Shown here: piece by piece, positions 48,452-59,788 of the stretch
Layout of the letters: each line of letters starts with the position of its first letter
Numbering within the stretch: the stretch's first letter is position 1
DNA from: Carnobacterium iners
GTDB taxonomy: Bacteria > Bacillota > Bacilli > Lactobacillales > Carnobacteriaceae
Direction of reading: 5' to 3'
Assembly: GCF_900177385.1 (NCBI RefSeq)
Contig: NZ_FXBJ01000002.1
Span: 2,174,001 to 2,238,000, forward strand
Length of the DNA stretch: 64,000 nucleotides
Made by a program: the position numbers and the translations under genes
The notes under the pieces: model-generated
Told to the model about the DNA's origin: nothing
The model's input: the letters and a program-made list of their open reading frames with translations, nothing else
Database searches by the model: none

Positions 48452-51100
48452 TTAGCTATTTTTTTCTACCCACTCTACTACTTTTTCTAAGGCATTTGTT
48501 AACCCAGCAGCATTTTTTCCACCAGCTTGCGCCATATCTGGACGTCCACCACCTCCGCCACCGACTAGAGGAGCGATTTCTTTAATCAAATTTCCTGCAG
48601 ATAATCCTTTTTTTACTGTTTCTTGATCAACTGCAGCTAATAGACTAACTTTTCCATCTTTTGAAAAACCTAAAACTAAAATATTAGAAATAGCTTGCTG
48701 TTTCCACTGATCCGCAAGTTGTCTCATTTGGTTTGCGTCCGAGACTTCTACTTGAGCCGTTACTATTGTCATGCCATTGATAGTTTGAACGGTATCAAAT
48801 ACATCATTTGCTTGTTCGTTTGCTAATTTGGCTTGCAATGAATCCTTTTCTTTTTGAGTTTCTTTTAATTCTAACTGTAGCTGCTCAATTTTTCTTTCTA
48901 CATCTTTAATTTGTTTAGCTTTCACTAAACCTGCGATTATTTTTAACCGTTTTTCTTGCTTTTGCAGATAATTAAATGCGGCTTCACTAGTAATCGCTTC
49001 AATTCTTCTTACTCCAGCTCCAATACCAGATTCCGAAAGAATTTTAAAGAGTCCAATTTCATCTGTATTAGCGACATGAACTCCACCACATAATTCTATT
49101 GAATAGCCTCCAACGTCAACAACACGTACTTCATTGCCATACTTTTCACCAAATAGTGCCATTGCACCCATTTCTCGTGCTTTATCAATAGTGGTCTCTA
49201 TTGTTTTAACTTCTAGTGATTCCCAAATTTTTTTATTAACCTTGCGTTCCATCTCATCTAATTCTACTTGAGTTACTTGCCCAAAATGAGTGAAATCAAA
49301 ACGTAAATAATCACTCATCACTAATGACCCTGCTTGATTAGCGTGTTCACCTAATATGTCTTTCAAAGCACGGTGCAATAAATGCGTTGCAGTGTGGTTA
49401 CGTGTTATTTTATTTCGTAAGTTCTTATCTACTGAGAGTTTCATCGTTTGGCCTACTTGTATAGGACTTAATACCTCAACGATGTGTAGAGTTTGACCCG
49501 CAGGTGCTCTCTTAACATCTATTACTTTTCCAATTGTGTAACCGTCTGAATCTAGTAATAGGCCTTTATCAGCAACTTGACCACCCATTTCAGCATAAAA
49601 AGGCGTTTGATCAAATATCATTCTAACTTTATCGCCCGATTTAGTTCTTTCAACTAATTCTTCATCTGTTGCTATTAACTCAAGCTTTGCTTCTATCACT
49701 ATTTGGTCATAACCAACAAAAATACTCTCTACTGTTGTATCTGAGAATAATTTTGTCTGTATACCCATTGATTTTCCATCACTTCTTGCTGATCGTGCGC
49801 GATTTCGTTGAGCTTCCATCTCTTTAATGAAACCCTCATGGTCAACGGATAAGCCTTCATCTTGTGCATATTCTTCGGTTAGTTCAACAGGAAAGCCAAA
49901 CGTGTCATATAACTTGAATATATCTTTTCCAGTAATTTTTGTTTCACCAGCTAATTTCAACTCTGAAATCAATTGGTTTAAAATTATTAAGCCATCATTA
50001 ATGGTTTCATGGAAACGTTCTTCTTCATTTTTAATCACTTTTTCAATAAACGATTTTTGTTCTAAAATTTCAGGATAGAATGCATCCATAATATTTCCGA
50101 CAATTAAAACTAGTTTAAACATGAATGCTTCATCAATACCTAGCTTTTTACCATGCATCACTGAGCGACGCAACAATCTTCGTAAAACGTAACCACGTCC
50201 TTCATTCGATGGCAATGCCCCATCACCAATTGCAAAACTAACTGCACGTAAGTGATCTGCAATTACTTTGAATGAAATATCGTCTTGTTTACTTTCACCG
50301 TAATGCTTATTTTGACTTAATTTTTCAATCTCACGAATGATAGGCATGAATAAATCTGTTTCAAAATTTGTCGGTGCATCTTGTAAAATTGAAACGACTC
50401 TTTCTAGACCCATACCTGTATCTATATTTTTATTTGGTAAGGGTTCATAAGTTCCATCTTCCTTGTGATTAAATTCAGAAAATACGAGATTCCATATTTC
50501 AAGCCATCTTTCATTTTCACCACCTGGATAATTTTCAGGATCATCTTTTGATAAATTATTAAATTTTTCTCCACGATCATAGAAAATTTCTGAATCAGGT
50601 CCACTTGGTCCAACCCCAATATCCCAAAAATTATCTTCAATTTCAATAATGTGATCATCTGTCAGACCAACTTTATCTCTCCATAATTGAGCTGCTTCTT
50701 TATCTTCTGGATAAACGGTAACGTATAGTTTTTTAGGATCTAACGCTAACCATTTTTCACTTGTCAAAAACTCCCATGCCCAAACAATGGCTTCTTCTTT
50801 AAAATATTCACCAATCGAAAAGTTGCCTAGCATTTCAAATAGGGTATGATGTCTAGCTGTTCTACCCACATTTTCAATATCATTTGTACGAATACTTTTT
50901 TGAGCGTTTACAATTCTAGGATTATCTGGTGTAACAGAACCATCAAAATATTTTTTTAGTGTTGCTACGCCTGAGTTAATCCATAATAATGATGGGTCTT
51001 CAAATGGAACGAGCGAAGCACTTGGTTCTACTTTGTGACCTTTATCTTCAAAAAAATCTAAAAACATTTGACGAACTTCGTTACTAGTTAATTGTTTCAT
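48452..51100 (-). CDS. alaS: alanyl-tRNA synthetase
   Basis: Class II synthetase that charges tRNA-Ala, with an editing domain for Ser/Gly. It has 882 residues, full length. It shows the catalytic core (FLDFFEDKGHKVEPSASLVP; TARHHTLFEMLGNFSIGEYF), the tRNA-binding middle, the editing domain with HTATHLLHRAL and CGGVHV, a coiled coil and the C-terminal glycine-rich GGGGGGRPDMAQAGG. It is controlled by a T-box leader with an alanine specifier and heads the ireB-ruvX-DUF1292 run. Confidence 0.98.
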   Translation of the reverse strand: MKQLTSNEVRQMFLDFFEDKGHKVEPSASLVPFEDPSLLWINSGVATLKKYFDGSVTPDNPRIVNAQKSIRTNDIENVGRTARHHTLFEMLGNFSIGEYFKEEAIVWAWEFLTSEKWLALDPKKLYVTVYPEDKEAAQLWRDKVGLTDDHIIEIEDNFWDIGVGPSGPDSEIFYDRGEKFNNLSKDDPENYPGGENERWLEIWNLVFSEFNHKEDGTYEPLPNKNIDTGMGLERVVSILQDAPTNFETDLFMPIIREIEKLSQNKHYGESKQDDISFKVIADHLRAVSFAIGDGALPSNEGRGYVLRRLLRRSVMHGKKLGIDEAFMFKLVLIVGNIMDAFYPEILEQKSFIEKVIKNEEERFHETINDGLIILNQLISELKLAGETKITGKDIFKLYDTFGFPVELTEEYAQDEGLSVDHEGFIKEMEAQRNRARSARSDGKSMGIQTKLFSDTTVESIFVGYDQIVIEAKLELIATDEELVERTKSGDKVRMIFDQTPFYAEMGGQVADKGLLLDSDGYTIGKVIDVKRAPAGQTLHIVEVLSPIQVGQTMKLSVDKNLRNKITRNHTATHLLHRALKDILGEHANQAGSLVMSDYLRFDFTHFGQVTQVELDEMERKVNKKIWESLEVKTIETTIDKAREMGAMALFGEKYGNEVRVVDVGGYSIELCGGVHVANTDEIGLFKILSESGIGAGVRRIEAITSEAAFNYLQKQEKRLKIIAGLVKAKQIKDVERKIEQLQLELKETQKEKDSLQAKLANEQANDVFDTVQTINGMTIVTAQVEVSDANQMRQLADQWKQQAISNILVLGFSKDGKVSLLAAVDQETVKKGLSAGNLIKEIAPLVGGGGGGRPDMAQAGGKNAAGLTNALEKVVEWVEKNS

Positions 51101-51146
51101 AGTCTATTTTCTTCCCTTCAAATTCTTTATTTTTTAAAAAGAGTAT

Positions 51147-51386
51147 AAAAAAAGTCAAACGATATCATTGCCAGACAAGGACGACGTAAGCGCGGTACCA
51201 CCTTGTTTGCAATGATGTCATTTGACGGATTCATTACCTCTTAAGTCTCTATAACGCGAGAACCGATAGTATTTCTACTATGATTATTAAAAAAAGGGAG
51301 CATTTCTTTAACTTACCAGTTTTCTTTCAGCCTTGGAAAACTTCTCTAAAGGTAAAAACTAAAAAAATATATCCTTCTTACTATCG
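51147..51386 (-). promoter_or_regulatory. T-box riboswitch (alanine) of alaS
   Basis: On the minus strand the leader has a stem I base CGATAGTA/TACTATCG, an AGAGA motif, a specifier codon GCT (Ala, 51301-51299) in GAAATGCTCC, and the T-box proper AAGGTGGTACCGCG. A strong terminator pairs GTCAAATGACATCATTGC with GCAATGATATCGTTTGAC, followed by seven Ts. Uncharged tRNA-Ala should favour the antiterminator and raise alaS expression. All elements are visible directly. Confidence 0.95.
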
Positions 51387-51392
51387 TTTTAA

Positions 51393-51421
51393 ATTATAAG
51401 AGAACTTCTATTAAAAGTCAA
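51393..51421 (-). promoter_or_regulatory. sigma-A promoter of alaS
   Basis: Minus-strand TTGACT (51421-51416), a 17-bp spacer and the perfect -10 TATAAT (51398-51393), directly upstream of the T-box. Confidence 0.88.
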
Positions 51422-51482
51422 CACTAGCCAAAGGCTTGCCTTCTAATAATTTTGTAGTGAATGACTCTTTTTTTTGATTGCT

Positions 51483-52361
51483 TTATAGATTTTCAGTTGA
51501 AGAGTCTTTAGCTAATGTAAAACCTTTACCCCAGACTTCACTAGCACTCATTACCACAACAAAAGCATGCGGATCAACATCTAAAATTGTTTCCCGTAAA
51601 TAAGTAAATTCCCTCTCACCTATTACACACATTAACATTTCTTTTTTGTTGTTTCCGTAACCACCAGTGATTCTTAAATTAGTCACACCTCTATTTATAT
51701 TTTGATAAATAGCTGTCCTAATTTCACTAGCATGATCTGATATAATCATCACGTTCTTAGATCTATTAAATCCAACTTGGATAATATCAATTGTCCGACT
51801 AATGACAAATAAGGAAATGATAGAATACATAACCGTTTCTGCATCAAATGCAATTAAAGCTGCAGATATAACAAAACCGTCTACTAAAGCTACACTTGTA
51901 CCTAGAGGCAATTTTAGATAGACGTGAATAATCTGAGCAATAATACTTGTTCCACCTGTAGAGCCTTTAGCTTTAAAGACTAAACCTATCCCTACTCCTG
52001 TCATAACTCCTCCAAATACTGCTGCTAATAAAGGATTCATTGTTAAAGGTTCCATAAAGTTTAATAATCCAATAAAAGCTGGTAAGATTAAACTTCCTAA
52101 AATTGTTTTAAATCCAGCTTCTTTACCTAAAGCAACAAAAGCTAAAATCAATAAAGGTACATTAAATGCAAATTGAACAATTGAAGGATTCCATTGGTAC
52201 AAACTATTCAAAATAGTACTTAATCCTCCAATACCTCCTGATACAATAAAGTTTGGTAAAAGAAAGATGTTAAATGAAACTGCAGCAATAAAAGAACCGA
52301 CAGCAATAAAAATGATGTCGATTACTTCTAGGGGAAATTGATCTTTTTTAAATTTTTTTCT
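51483..52361 (-). CDS. YitT family membrane protein (DUF161/DUF2179)
   Basis: Five or six membrane helices span about residues 15-185 (EVIDIIFIAVGSFIAAVSFNIFLLP; GGIGGLSTIL; KGSTGGTSIIAQI), followed by a soluble DUF2179 domain (about 205-285, RGVTNLRITGGYGNNKKEMLMCVI). The family is of unknown function. The preferred start is GTG at 52361 (292 residues), spaced six bases from AAAGGTG; an in-frame GTG four codons earlier overlaps that SD. Confidence 0.88.
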   Translation of the reverse strand, partial: RKKFKKDQFPLEVIDIIFIAVGSFIAAVSFNIFLLPNFIVSGGIGGLSTILNSLYQWNPSIVQFAFNVPLLILAFVALGKEAGFKTILGSLILPAFIGLLNFMEPLTMNPLLAAVFGGVMTGVGIGLVFKAKGSTGGTSIIAQIIHVYLKLPLGTSVALVDGFVISAALIAFDAETVMYSIISLFVISRTIDIIQVGFNRSKNVMIISDHASEIRTAIYQNINRGVTNLRITGGYGNNKKEMLMCVIGEREFTYLRETILDVDPHAFVVVMSASEVWGKGFTLAKDSSTENL

Positions 52362-52541
52362 CACTATAAACACCTTTTTCTCTATACTTTTTTAAACTAT
52401 AGCTTATTCTATCATTAAATGAATATTTTTAAACTATTTTTTTAAAATAAGAATCTCTTTTACTTATTTTTACTTACTTTCTATTTTTTTTAGTTTATAA
52501 TTTGTTTACATCTAGATATTATTTTTATAAAAGGAGCATTC

Positions 52542-53498
52542 ATGATAAATCCAACAAAAATTTATATCATTGTTAATGAACTTTCTGGATCTGGTAATGG
52601 GAAAAAAGTCTCTATTGCATTAAGTGAACAATTAAGTGAAAAGAAAATTGAGTTCAGCTTATATCCTTCTCAATATGCAGGACATACTATTCAATTAGCT
52701 GCAGATCTTTCAAAAAAGCACGATGCTAATTTGACTGAAAATAAACAACTTCTACTTATTATAGGTGGGGACGGAACCTTGAATGAAGCTCTAGCGGGAC
52801 TTGGAGAAACACAAAAACATATTCCTTTAGCCTATATCCCAGCTGGTTCAGGAAATGACTTTGCAAAAGCCTTAGCTATTTCTAAGGATGTAGCTAAGGC
52901 TTTAGAACAAATATTAAACTGTAAGGAACCAAAAAAAATAACTATTCTTCATTATCATGAACGGAATTTAGATGAAGTAGGATATGCTGTAAATAATATC
53001 GGAGTTGGTTTTGATGGTGCAACAGCTAATTTTATTAGTATATCTTCTGTGAAAAAGAAACTAGGTGCTATCAAAATGGGATCTCTAACATACTTAGTTT
53101 CATTAATTATTGTGTTATTTAAACAAAAAGGTTTTCCAATTGAAGTTAAAGTAGACAACGTTTATAAAACATTCCCAGAAGCTTTTTTAGTTACTGTTAA
53201 TAATCATCCTTACTTTGGTGGTGGTCTGAAGATCTCTCCAAAAGCTTCGCCGTACGATAACTCTGTTGATTTAATCGTTTTGCAAAAAGTATCTCTTTTT
53301 AAGTTTATTTCTCTTTTTATTTTAATGTTAAATAGAGGACGACATTTAAACCATAAAGACGTTCATTATTTACAAGGATCTTGTATTCAAATTCTTTCCA
53401 ATCAACAAGAATATGTTCAAGCAGATGGCGAATTTTTAGGGAAAAAATCTATAGATTTAGCTATTAAATCATCTACTCGTTATTTTTGGATCCAATAG
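52542..53498 (+). CDS. diacylglycerol/lipid kinase family protein (YegS/DagK type)
   Basis: Soluble lipid kinase with 318 residues. The catalytic GGDGTLNE is at 75-82 and the PAGSGNDFAKAL motif follows, both typical of DAG/sphingosine kinase folds. The C-terminal beta-sandwich ends with QADGE-type residues (YVQADGEF). In Gram-positives DgkB recycles diacylglycerol from lipoteichoic acid synthesis; YegS-like specificity cannot be excluded. SD AAAGGAG is upstream. It converges on recD2 with only nine bases between the stops. Confidence 0.9.
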   Translation: MINPTKIYIIVNELSGSGNGKKVSIALSEQLSEKKIEFSLYPSQYAGHTIQLAADLSKKHDANLTENKQLLLIIGGDGTLNEALAGLGETQKHIPLAYIPAGSGNDFAKALAISKDVAKALEQILNCKEPKKITILHYHERNLDEVGYAVNNIGVGFDGATANFISISSVKKKLGAIKMGSLTYLVSLIIVLFKQKGFPIEVKVDNVYKTFPEAFLVTVNNHPYFGGGLKISPKASPYDNSVDLIVLQKVSLFKFISLFILMLNRGRHLNHKDVHYLQGSCIQILSNQQEYVQADGEFLGKKSIDLAIKSSTRYFWIQ

Positions 53499-53507
53499 TA
53501 AGAGTGG

Positions 53508-56003
53508 TCAGGGATTTATGCCCTCCATTCCTATCATCGGATTTATCATATTTTTTTCTATCCTATCAATCGTTAAACGATATATTTTAGACTTATCCTC
53601 TTTTACGTTTATTTCTCCTTCTTCGAATAATGAAATCTCATCTCCGGTAACTTCCGGAGCTTTTTTTTGTTTAGTCGTTACTTTTTTCATCTTTTCATCT
53701 TTTTCAGTCGTCTCTTTTTCTAAAAGGACCGCATCATTATCCCATAGTCGCTCTTTTAAGGTTGTCAATCTAGTAGCGGATGATTTTTCAACACATTCTT
53801 GAAACGCACTAATTTCTCCACAAAGAATCAGCAACTCACTACTTCTAGTGATAGCTGTATACAATAAATCTCTTCTAAGCATCCTACCGTAATTTTGTAC
53901 CATAGGTAAAATAACCATTTTAAATTCACTACCTTGCGATTTATGAATGGAACAACAATAAGCGAGTGTTATTTTATTCCACTCATTTCTTTTATACGTC
54001 ACTTCGTTTGCGTCAAATTGAATCACTAATTCATCTACTTTATCATCTGTTTCTTTTGCATAGGAGATACTTGTTATCTCACCCATATCTCCGTTAAACA
54101 CATTTAATTCAGGATTATTTACTAATTGTAGTATTTTATCACCAATTCGGTAGAATTTATCATTAAATTTTACTTCTTTACGTCTTCCTGAATCATTTGG
54201 ATTAAGAATTTCTTGCATCATTTTGTTTATTGCATCAATTCCAGCTGGTCCACGATACATCGGCGCTAGAACTTGTATATCTTGATGCGTATATCCTTTT
54301 AGTTTGGCTTTAGTCACAACTTGACGGATAACTTCTTCTATTTGGTGAGCATTACAAGTAATTAGTGACCTGTCTTTTTTATTTTGTGTAAAATCAGTTG
54401 GTAAGCGCCCATCTTTGATTTCATGAGCTAATGGAATAATAGAAGAACCATCTTCTTGACGGTAAATTTCATTTAGCTCCATACTAGAAATTAATTTTGC
54501 ATCAATTAAATCATGCAATACTTGTCCTGGACCGACAGAAGGTAGTTGGTTTTTATCGCCCACTAGTAAAACTTGCATGTTTTGAGGAACCGCTCGTAAT
54601 AACTGGTTAGCTAGCCAAGTATCTACCATAGACATTTCATCCACAATTAATAACCCACCCTCTAACTCACGTTCAGATTGTTGGTCAGCATTGTTGTTTT
54701 CTCTCCCATTTAAACCCAAAAGGCGATGAATGGTACTACTTGGTAATCCCGTCGTTTCATTCATTCTTTTAGCAGCTCTACCCGTTGGTGCAGCAAGTAA
54801 AACAGGAAAAACCTTATCTGTGTAGTCATTCAAATCTAGAGATAGCCCATTTAATTCGGCAAATAAAGAAACTATCCCATTTAAAACAGTTGTCTTACCA
54901 GTACCTGGTCCACCAGTTAAAATAAAAACAGGTGATAGCATGGCTTCTTCAATTGCTTTTAACTGAGATTTTCCATAGGAAATAGCTAAACGTTTTTCTA
55001 ATTTCCTTATTTCTTTTGGAATATCATGTGCTTTATAACTGATTTTTTTACGATCCATTAATCGTTTTATTGATGAAGTAATACCCCACTCTGCAGCATA
55101 CAGAGACTTAATATATATTTTTTTATTGTCTTCAATAATTTGGTTTTCTTCAATAAGATGAACCAATTCAGAGGCAACTAAATCCGGTTCAATAATATAA
55201 GGTCGACTTGATTCTAATACGCGCAAACTTTCTTCTAAGAGTGGACCTACTAACGTATAAGTATTTCCTTGACTCAAACACAACTCATTTAACGCATAAA
55301 AAACGGCAGCTTTTAAACGAGCAGGTGAATCAGAAGCAAATCCAAGTTGTTCAGCAATCGCATCAGCTTTTTTAAAGCCAATATTTTCAATATCTTGTAC
55401 TAATAGATATGGATTTTCTTGAATGATTTCTAACGTTTCATTTTGGTACAGTTGATAGATATTATACGCTAATTGGCTACCAAATCCGTATCCATTTAAT
55501 CCAATAATAATTTTTTCCATGCCATCACTTGCTTGAATCGTTTGGACTAAAATTGCTTTTTTCTTCTCGTTTAAACCGGTGATTTCTTTTAAAACAGTAG
55601 GATCATTACTTATTCGATCAATTGCTTCTTCTCCTAAAGCATCAACAATATTCTCTGCTGTTTTTTTTCCAATCCCAGGAAACTTATCACTAGAAAGATA
55701 ATTTACTATACCCATTATAGAAGTTGGCTTCTCTTGTTTATAGCGGTAAGCATTAAACTGAACCCCGAATTTTGGATGATCTGCTATTTTTCCATAAAAC
55801 CGATAACTCTCTTCTTCTTGAATTTGGCCAAAACTACCAGTAATAACAATTTCTTTATCATCATAATTTGTATTGGTTTCAATCACTTTTACCAGTAATA
55901 CTTTATAAAAATTAGTTGGATTTTGATAAAATATGGCTACGGTTTGTCCCACTATGTATGGTTCTTCCGTTGAAAATAACTCTAAGTTCTCTTGTTCAGC
56001 CAT
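53508..56003 (-). CDS. recD2: ATP-dependent DNA helicase RecD2
   Basis: Stand-alone SF1B 5'-3' helicase involved in replication fork maintenance and repair. It has 831 residues: an N-terminal OB-like/helix-hairpin-helix region typical of RecD2 (FPGIGKKTAENIVDALG; IGFKKADAIAEQLGF), then motor domains with Walker A GGPGTGKTT, DEMSMVDTWL (motif II), VGDKNQLPSVGPG and the C-terminal TLAYCCSIHKSQGSEF and YTAITRS. The C-terminal tail after about 770 is Lys/Glu-rich. It follows the TPR gene with a four-base gap. Confidence 0.95.
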   Translation of the reverse strand: MAEQENLELFSTEEPYIVGQTVAIFYQNPTNFYKVLLVKVIETNTNYDDKEIVITGSFGQIQEEESYRFYGKIADHPKFGVQFNAYRYKQEKPTSIMGIVNYLSSDKFPGIGKKTAENIVDALGEEAIDRISNDPTVLKEITGLNEKKKAILVQTIQASDGMEKIIIGLNGYGFGSQLAYNIYQLYQNETLEIIQENPYLLVQDIENIGFKKADAIAEQLGFASDSPARLKAAVFYALNELCLSQGNTYTLVGPLLEESLRVLESSRPYIIEPDLVASELVHLIEENQIIEDNKKIYIKSLYAAEWGITSSIKRLMDRKKISYKAHDIPKEIRKLEKRLAISYGKSQLKAIEEAMLSPVFILTGGPGTGKTTVLNGIVSLFAELNGLSLDLNDYTDKVFPVLLAAPTGRAAKRMNETTGLPSSTIHRLLGLNGRENNNADQQSERELEGGLLIVDEMSMVDTWLANQLLRAVPQNMQVLLVGDKNQLPSVGPGQVLHDLIDAKLISSMELNEIYRQEDGSSIIPLAHEIKDGRLPTDFTQNKKDRSLITCNAHQIEEVIRQVVTKAKLKGYTHQDIQVLAPMYRGPAGIDAINKMMQEILNPNDSGRRKEVKFNDKFYRIGDKILQLVNNPELNVFNGDMGEITSISYAKETDDKVDELVIQFDANEVTYKRNEWNKITLAYCCSIHKSQGSEFKMVILPMVQNYGRMLRRDLLYTAITRSSELLILCGEISAFQECVEKSSATRLTTLKERLWDNDAVLLEKETTEKDEKMKKVTTKQKKAPEVTGDEISLFEEGEINVKEDKSKIYRLTIDRIEKNMINPMIGMEGINP

Positions 56004-56006
56004 CTT

Positions 56007-56723
56007 TTATCCATCCCTTCTATCGTATGTCTCTTTTTTTATATTGTTATTTTGGCTAAAAATAAATGATTCTATCTCTTTTAGTTGATAAAGTCTTTCT
56101 TCATATTTTTTGGGATCAAGCTCTTTTGATTTTTCAAAAAAACTAGTAAAATTCTCTGACTTTTCTTTCAAAGCTGCACCTACTAATCCTCTTTTAAATA
56201 AAGCTTCATCATTGTCAGGTGATAATTTCAACGATTTTATATAGTAGTTTTTTGCTTCATTAAAATAGCTAATTTGCATCATGCAATCACCTAATAGCAG
56301 GATGACTGAATTATCTTTTTTATTATTTTCATGAGCTAACAACAAATAAACTAATGCTTTTTTAGGATTGTTTAGTACTAAATAACACTGTCCTATCATG
56401 ATGGTTGCATCCTCTTTTAAACGAACTTCATTTCCATTAAAAACTTTAATAAAGTAGTCTAAAGCTTTTATAGCATTATTTTTATGATAATATAAGTTAC
56501 CGAATGCATAAAGCAATTCCAATTGCTTAGGGTACTTTTTAAGAGCGGTTTCTAAAACAACTTGCGCATCCTCATATTTCTTAGCCAAAATCAAAAGACT
56601 AGCTAAATTACAATAGGCATCGCTATTCTCGCTGTTTTTTTCAATTTCTTTAAATAATAACTGAATAGCTTCATTCAATTGGCCATTTTCCCATAATTGA
56701 AAAGCTTTATGATTTTGGTTCAT
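56007..56723 (-). CDS. tetratricopeptide repeat protein
   Basis: From the ATG at 56723, 238 residues with five or six TPR helix pairs (for example FQLWENGQLNEAIQLLFKEIE, YCNLASLLILAKKYEDAQVVLETAL, ALDYFIKVF). It is likely a cytoplasmic scaffold; no enzymatic domain is seen. AAGGAG is eight bases before this ATG. Between mnmA and recD2, an order common in Lactobacillales and Bacillus (yrrB-like). The partner is unknown. Confidence 0.88.
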   Translation of the reverse strand: MNQNHKAFQLWENGQLNEAIQLLFKEIEKNSENSDAYCNLASLLILAKKYEDAQVVLETALKKYPKQLELLYAFGNLYYHKNNAIKALDYFIKVFNGNEVRLKEDATIMIGQCYLVLNNPKKALVYLLLAHENNKKDNSVILLLGDCMMQISYFNEAKNYYIKSLKLSPDNDEALFKRGLVGAALKEKSENFTSFFEKSKELDPKKYEERLYQLKEIESFIFSQNNNIKKETYDRRDG

Positions 56724-56815
56724 TTTGCTCACTCCTTTACAACTCCCACTATTTTACACTAAAAAAACTCGTTTTTCTATCTCCACTTTATCACCATTCT
56801 TTTTAAAATCAAAAT

Positions 56816-56848
56816 AGAAAAAAGACAGAACAAATAGCGTCCTGTCTC
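56816..56848 (-). terminator. mnmA terminator
   Basis: Minus-strand AGACAG/CTGTCT hairpin with a 13-nt loop followed by TTTTTTC, just past the mnmA stop. Confidence 0.75.
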
Positions 56849-56857
56849 TCTAGAATA

Positions 56858-57997
<1,140 letters not shown>

Positions 57998-58105
57998 TCA
58001 ACTAGATTCTGAAAATCTTAACGATTTGAAGGTCGTATCTTTTCAGTCTAGTTCATTATACTGACTTTTTGGAAGAAAGCAAGAATACTTAACTAGCTTT
58101 CCCTC

Positions 58106-58151
58106 TAAAAAGAAGCATGAAAATAGGTACCACCCCTTTTTCCATGCTTCT
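58106..58151 (-). terminator. terminator after the DUF1831 gene
   Basis: Minus-strand GAAGCATG (58150-58143) pairs with CATGCTTC (58119-58112), followed by TTTTTAGAG. It separates the desulfurase-DUF1831 pair from mnmA. Confidence 0.85.
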
Positions 58152-58162
58152 CAATATTCGGT

Positions 58163-58504
58163 TTATTTTTTTTCCAAAATGCTTTTGTTTAAAAAATCTT
58201 GCATAATAAATTCATATTTTTCACGTATTTCTTTAAATGCATCGCCTTTATAAATGATGATTGGCCTTAAACCATTCATAGTCGTTGTTGCTATTTTTAG
58301 TTTAGATAAGTCCTCGGATATTATAATCTTTAATTTTACTTCTTGGTTAACTGCTGAATCACTAGTAAGTGTCCGAAGATACTGAAAATTACCTGTTTTT
58401 AATTCTTCGAAAGAGTTATCTCTTAACGTATATTTCTTTAAATCTGGACTAAGTGCATATACATCCTCTGATCCTTGAAGTTTTGCTACTTTTTCAAATG
58501 CCAA
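58163..58504 (-). CDS. DUF1831 family protein
   Basis: A small cytoplasmic protein of 113 residues, family known mainly from Lactobacillales and usually found beside a cysteine desulfurase and mnmA. Family features are the start MAFEKVAKLQG, LSPDLKKYTLRDNSF, and GLRPIIIYKGD. GAGGTG lies six bases before a TTG at 58504, so this start is preferred over the GTG at 58513, which overlaps the SD. The function is unknown; context suggests a link to sulfur transfer. Confidence 0.8.
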   Translation of the reverse strand: MAFEKVAKLQGSEDVYALSPDLKKYTLRDNSFEELKTGNFQYLRTLTSDSAVNQEVKLKIIISEDLSKLKIATTTMNGLRPIIIYKGDAFKEIREKYEFIMQDFLNKSILEKK

Positions 58505-58583
58505 ATCATCCACCTCATTTAGTTTTTTTACTATACCTACTATATCATAATTATTGAATTAATCGTACTACCTAATATCTTCT

Positions 58584-59732
58584 TTATTTCTTTAATTTAT
58601 TCGTTAATTTGATTAGTTCAGTTACCAAATAATCAATTGATTTCATGGTTGTATCTATTCCAAAACTAATTCTAACTGATTCTTTTACTCGCTGGCTTTC
58701 TTTTCCGTACATCGCTATTAGGACGTGACTAGGATCAATATTCCCAGCTGTACAAGCTGAGCCAGCAGAAATAGCAAGACCAGATAAATCCATTAATAAT
58801 AATAACTTTTCTGAAGAAACTCCCTTAAACCAAATATTAATAATGTGTTTTAAACGACTATCTGGATGGCCATTTATTTCAAAATCAACTTTCTGATCAT
58901 TTAATCGTTGGATTAAACGATGACTAAAACTATCATACTCATTTCTGCGTGATTCTTTCGTTAATTGTGCTATTTCTACTGCTTTTTGAAATCCTACTAT
59001 TGCAGGAATATTTTCTGTTCCTGCTCTACGTTTCATCTCTTGTTCACCACCAAGCATGAAACTTGGTAAGTGAATGGCTTCATTTATATATAAAAATCCA
59101 ATTCCTTTAGGCCCACTTATTTTATGACTTGATGTAGATAATAAATCAATGGATTCTTTTTTTACATCTATTGACTCTAAGCCATAAGCTTGAACAGCGT
59201 CTGTATGAAAATAAGCTGTTGACACACTTTCTACTATTATTTCTCCTATCGATTTAATAGCTGATAATGAGCCTACTTCATTATTTCCGTACATGATAGA
59301 GACAAGTATCGTGTCTTCTCTTAAAGCTTCCTTTAATACTTCTAAATCTATCATTCCGTATTTGTCTACAGAAAGATAAGTAATCTCAAATCCTAATTTT
59401 TCAAGATAGTCCATTGGCTTTAAAACGGCATGGTGTTCAATAACTGTCGTAACTATATGTTTACCTTCTTTTTCACGAGCAAAAGCTGTTTCTATGATTG
59501 CCGTATTGTCACTTTCAGTACCACCACTTGTAAGAACAATTTCGTTTGGTTTAGCACCAATACTATCGGCAAATACCTTTTTAGCATTATCCATCATACG
59601 GCGACTATCTCTTCCAAGGTGATGAATACTTGATGCATTACCAAAGTGATTGATCATGGCATCATGAACAACTTCTATTACTTCAGGATGAACAGGGCTA
59701 GTTGCAGCGTAATCAAAATAAATTCTTTCCAT
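58584..59732 (-). CDS. cysteine desulfurase (NifS/IscS/YrvO type)
   Basis: PLP enzyme that removes sulfur from cysteine as a protein persulfide. From the ATG at 59732 it has 382 residues; GGAGGG lies just upstream, so the earlier in-frame start is unlikely. The PLP-lysine is in SSHKISGPKG, and the active-site Cys loop is SAGSACTAG. Its position with mnmA suggests dedication to tRNA 2-thiolation, as for Bacillus YrvO, rather than general Fe-S assembly, which in Firmicutes is usually SufCDSUB. Confidence 0.94.
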   Translation of the reverse strand: MERIYFDYAATSPVHPEVIEVVHDAMINHFGNASSIHHLGRDSRRMMDNAKKVFADSIGAKPNEIVLTSGGTESDNTAIIETAFAREKEGKHIVTTVIEHHAVLKPMDYLEKLGFEITYLSVDKYGMIDLEVLKEALREDTILVSIMYGNNEVGSLSAIKSIGEIIVESVSTAYFHTDAVQAYGLESIDVKKESIDLLSTSSHKISGPKGIGFLYINEAIHLPSFMLGGEQEMKRRAGTENIPAIVGFQKAVEIAQLTKESRRNEYDSFSHRLIQRLNDQKVDFEINGHPDSRLKHIINIWFKGVSSEKLLLLMDLSGLAISAGSACTAGNIDPSHVLIAMYGKESQRVKESVRISFGIDTTMKSIDYLVTELIKLTNKLKK

Positions 59733-59788
59733 TGTTACCCTCCGTGTTAATTTATTTATCGTCATGGTATTACTTTAAAGAGTAAAGA

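Noticed and set aside
58106-58151. TGGTACC, a T-box-like core, in the loop of the DUF1831 terminator
   Set aside because: The rest of a T-box (stem I, specifier, AGAGA, competing antiterminator) is absent and the region upstream is coding.
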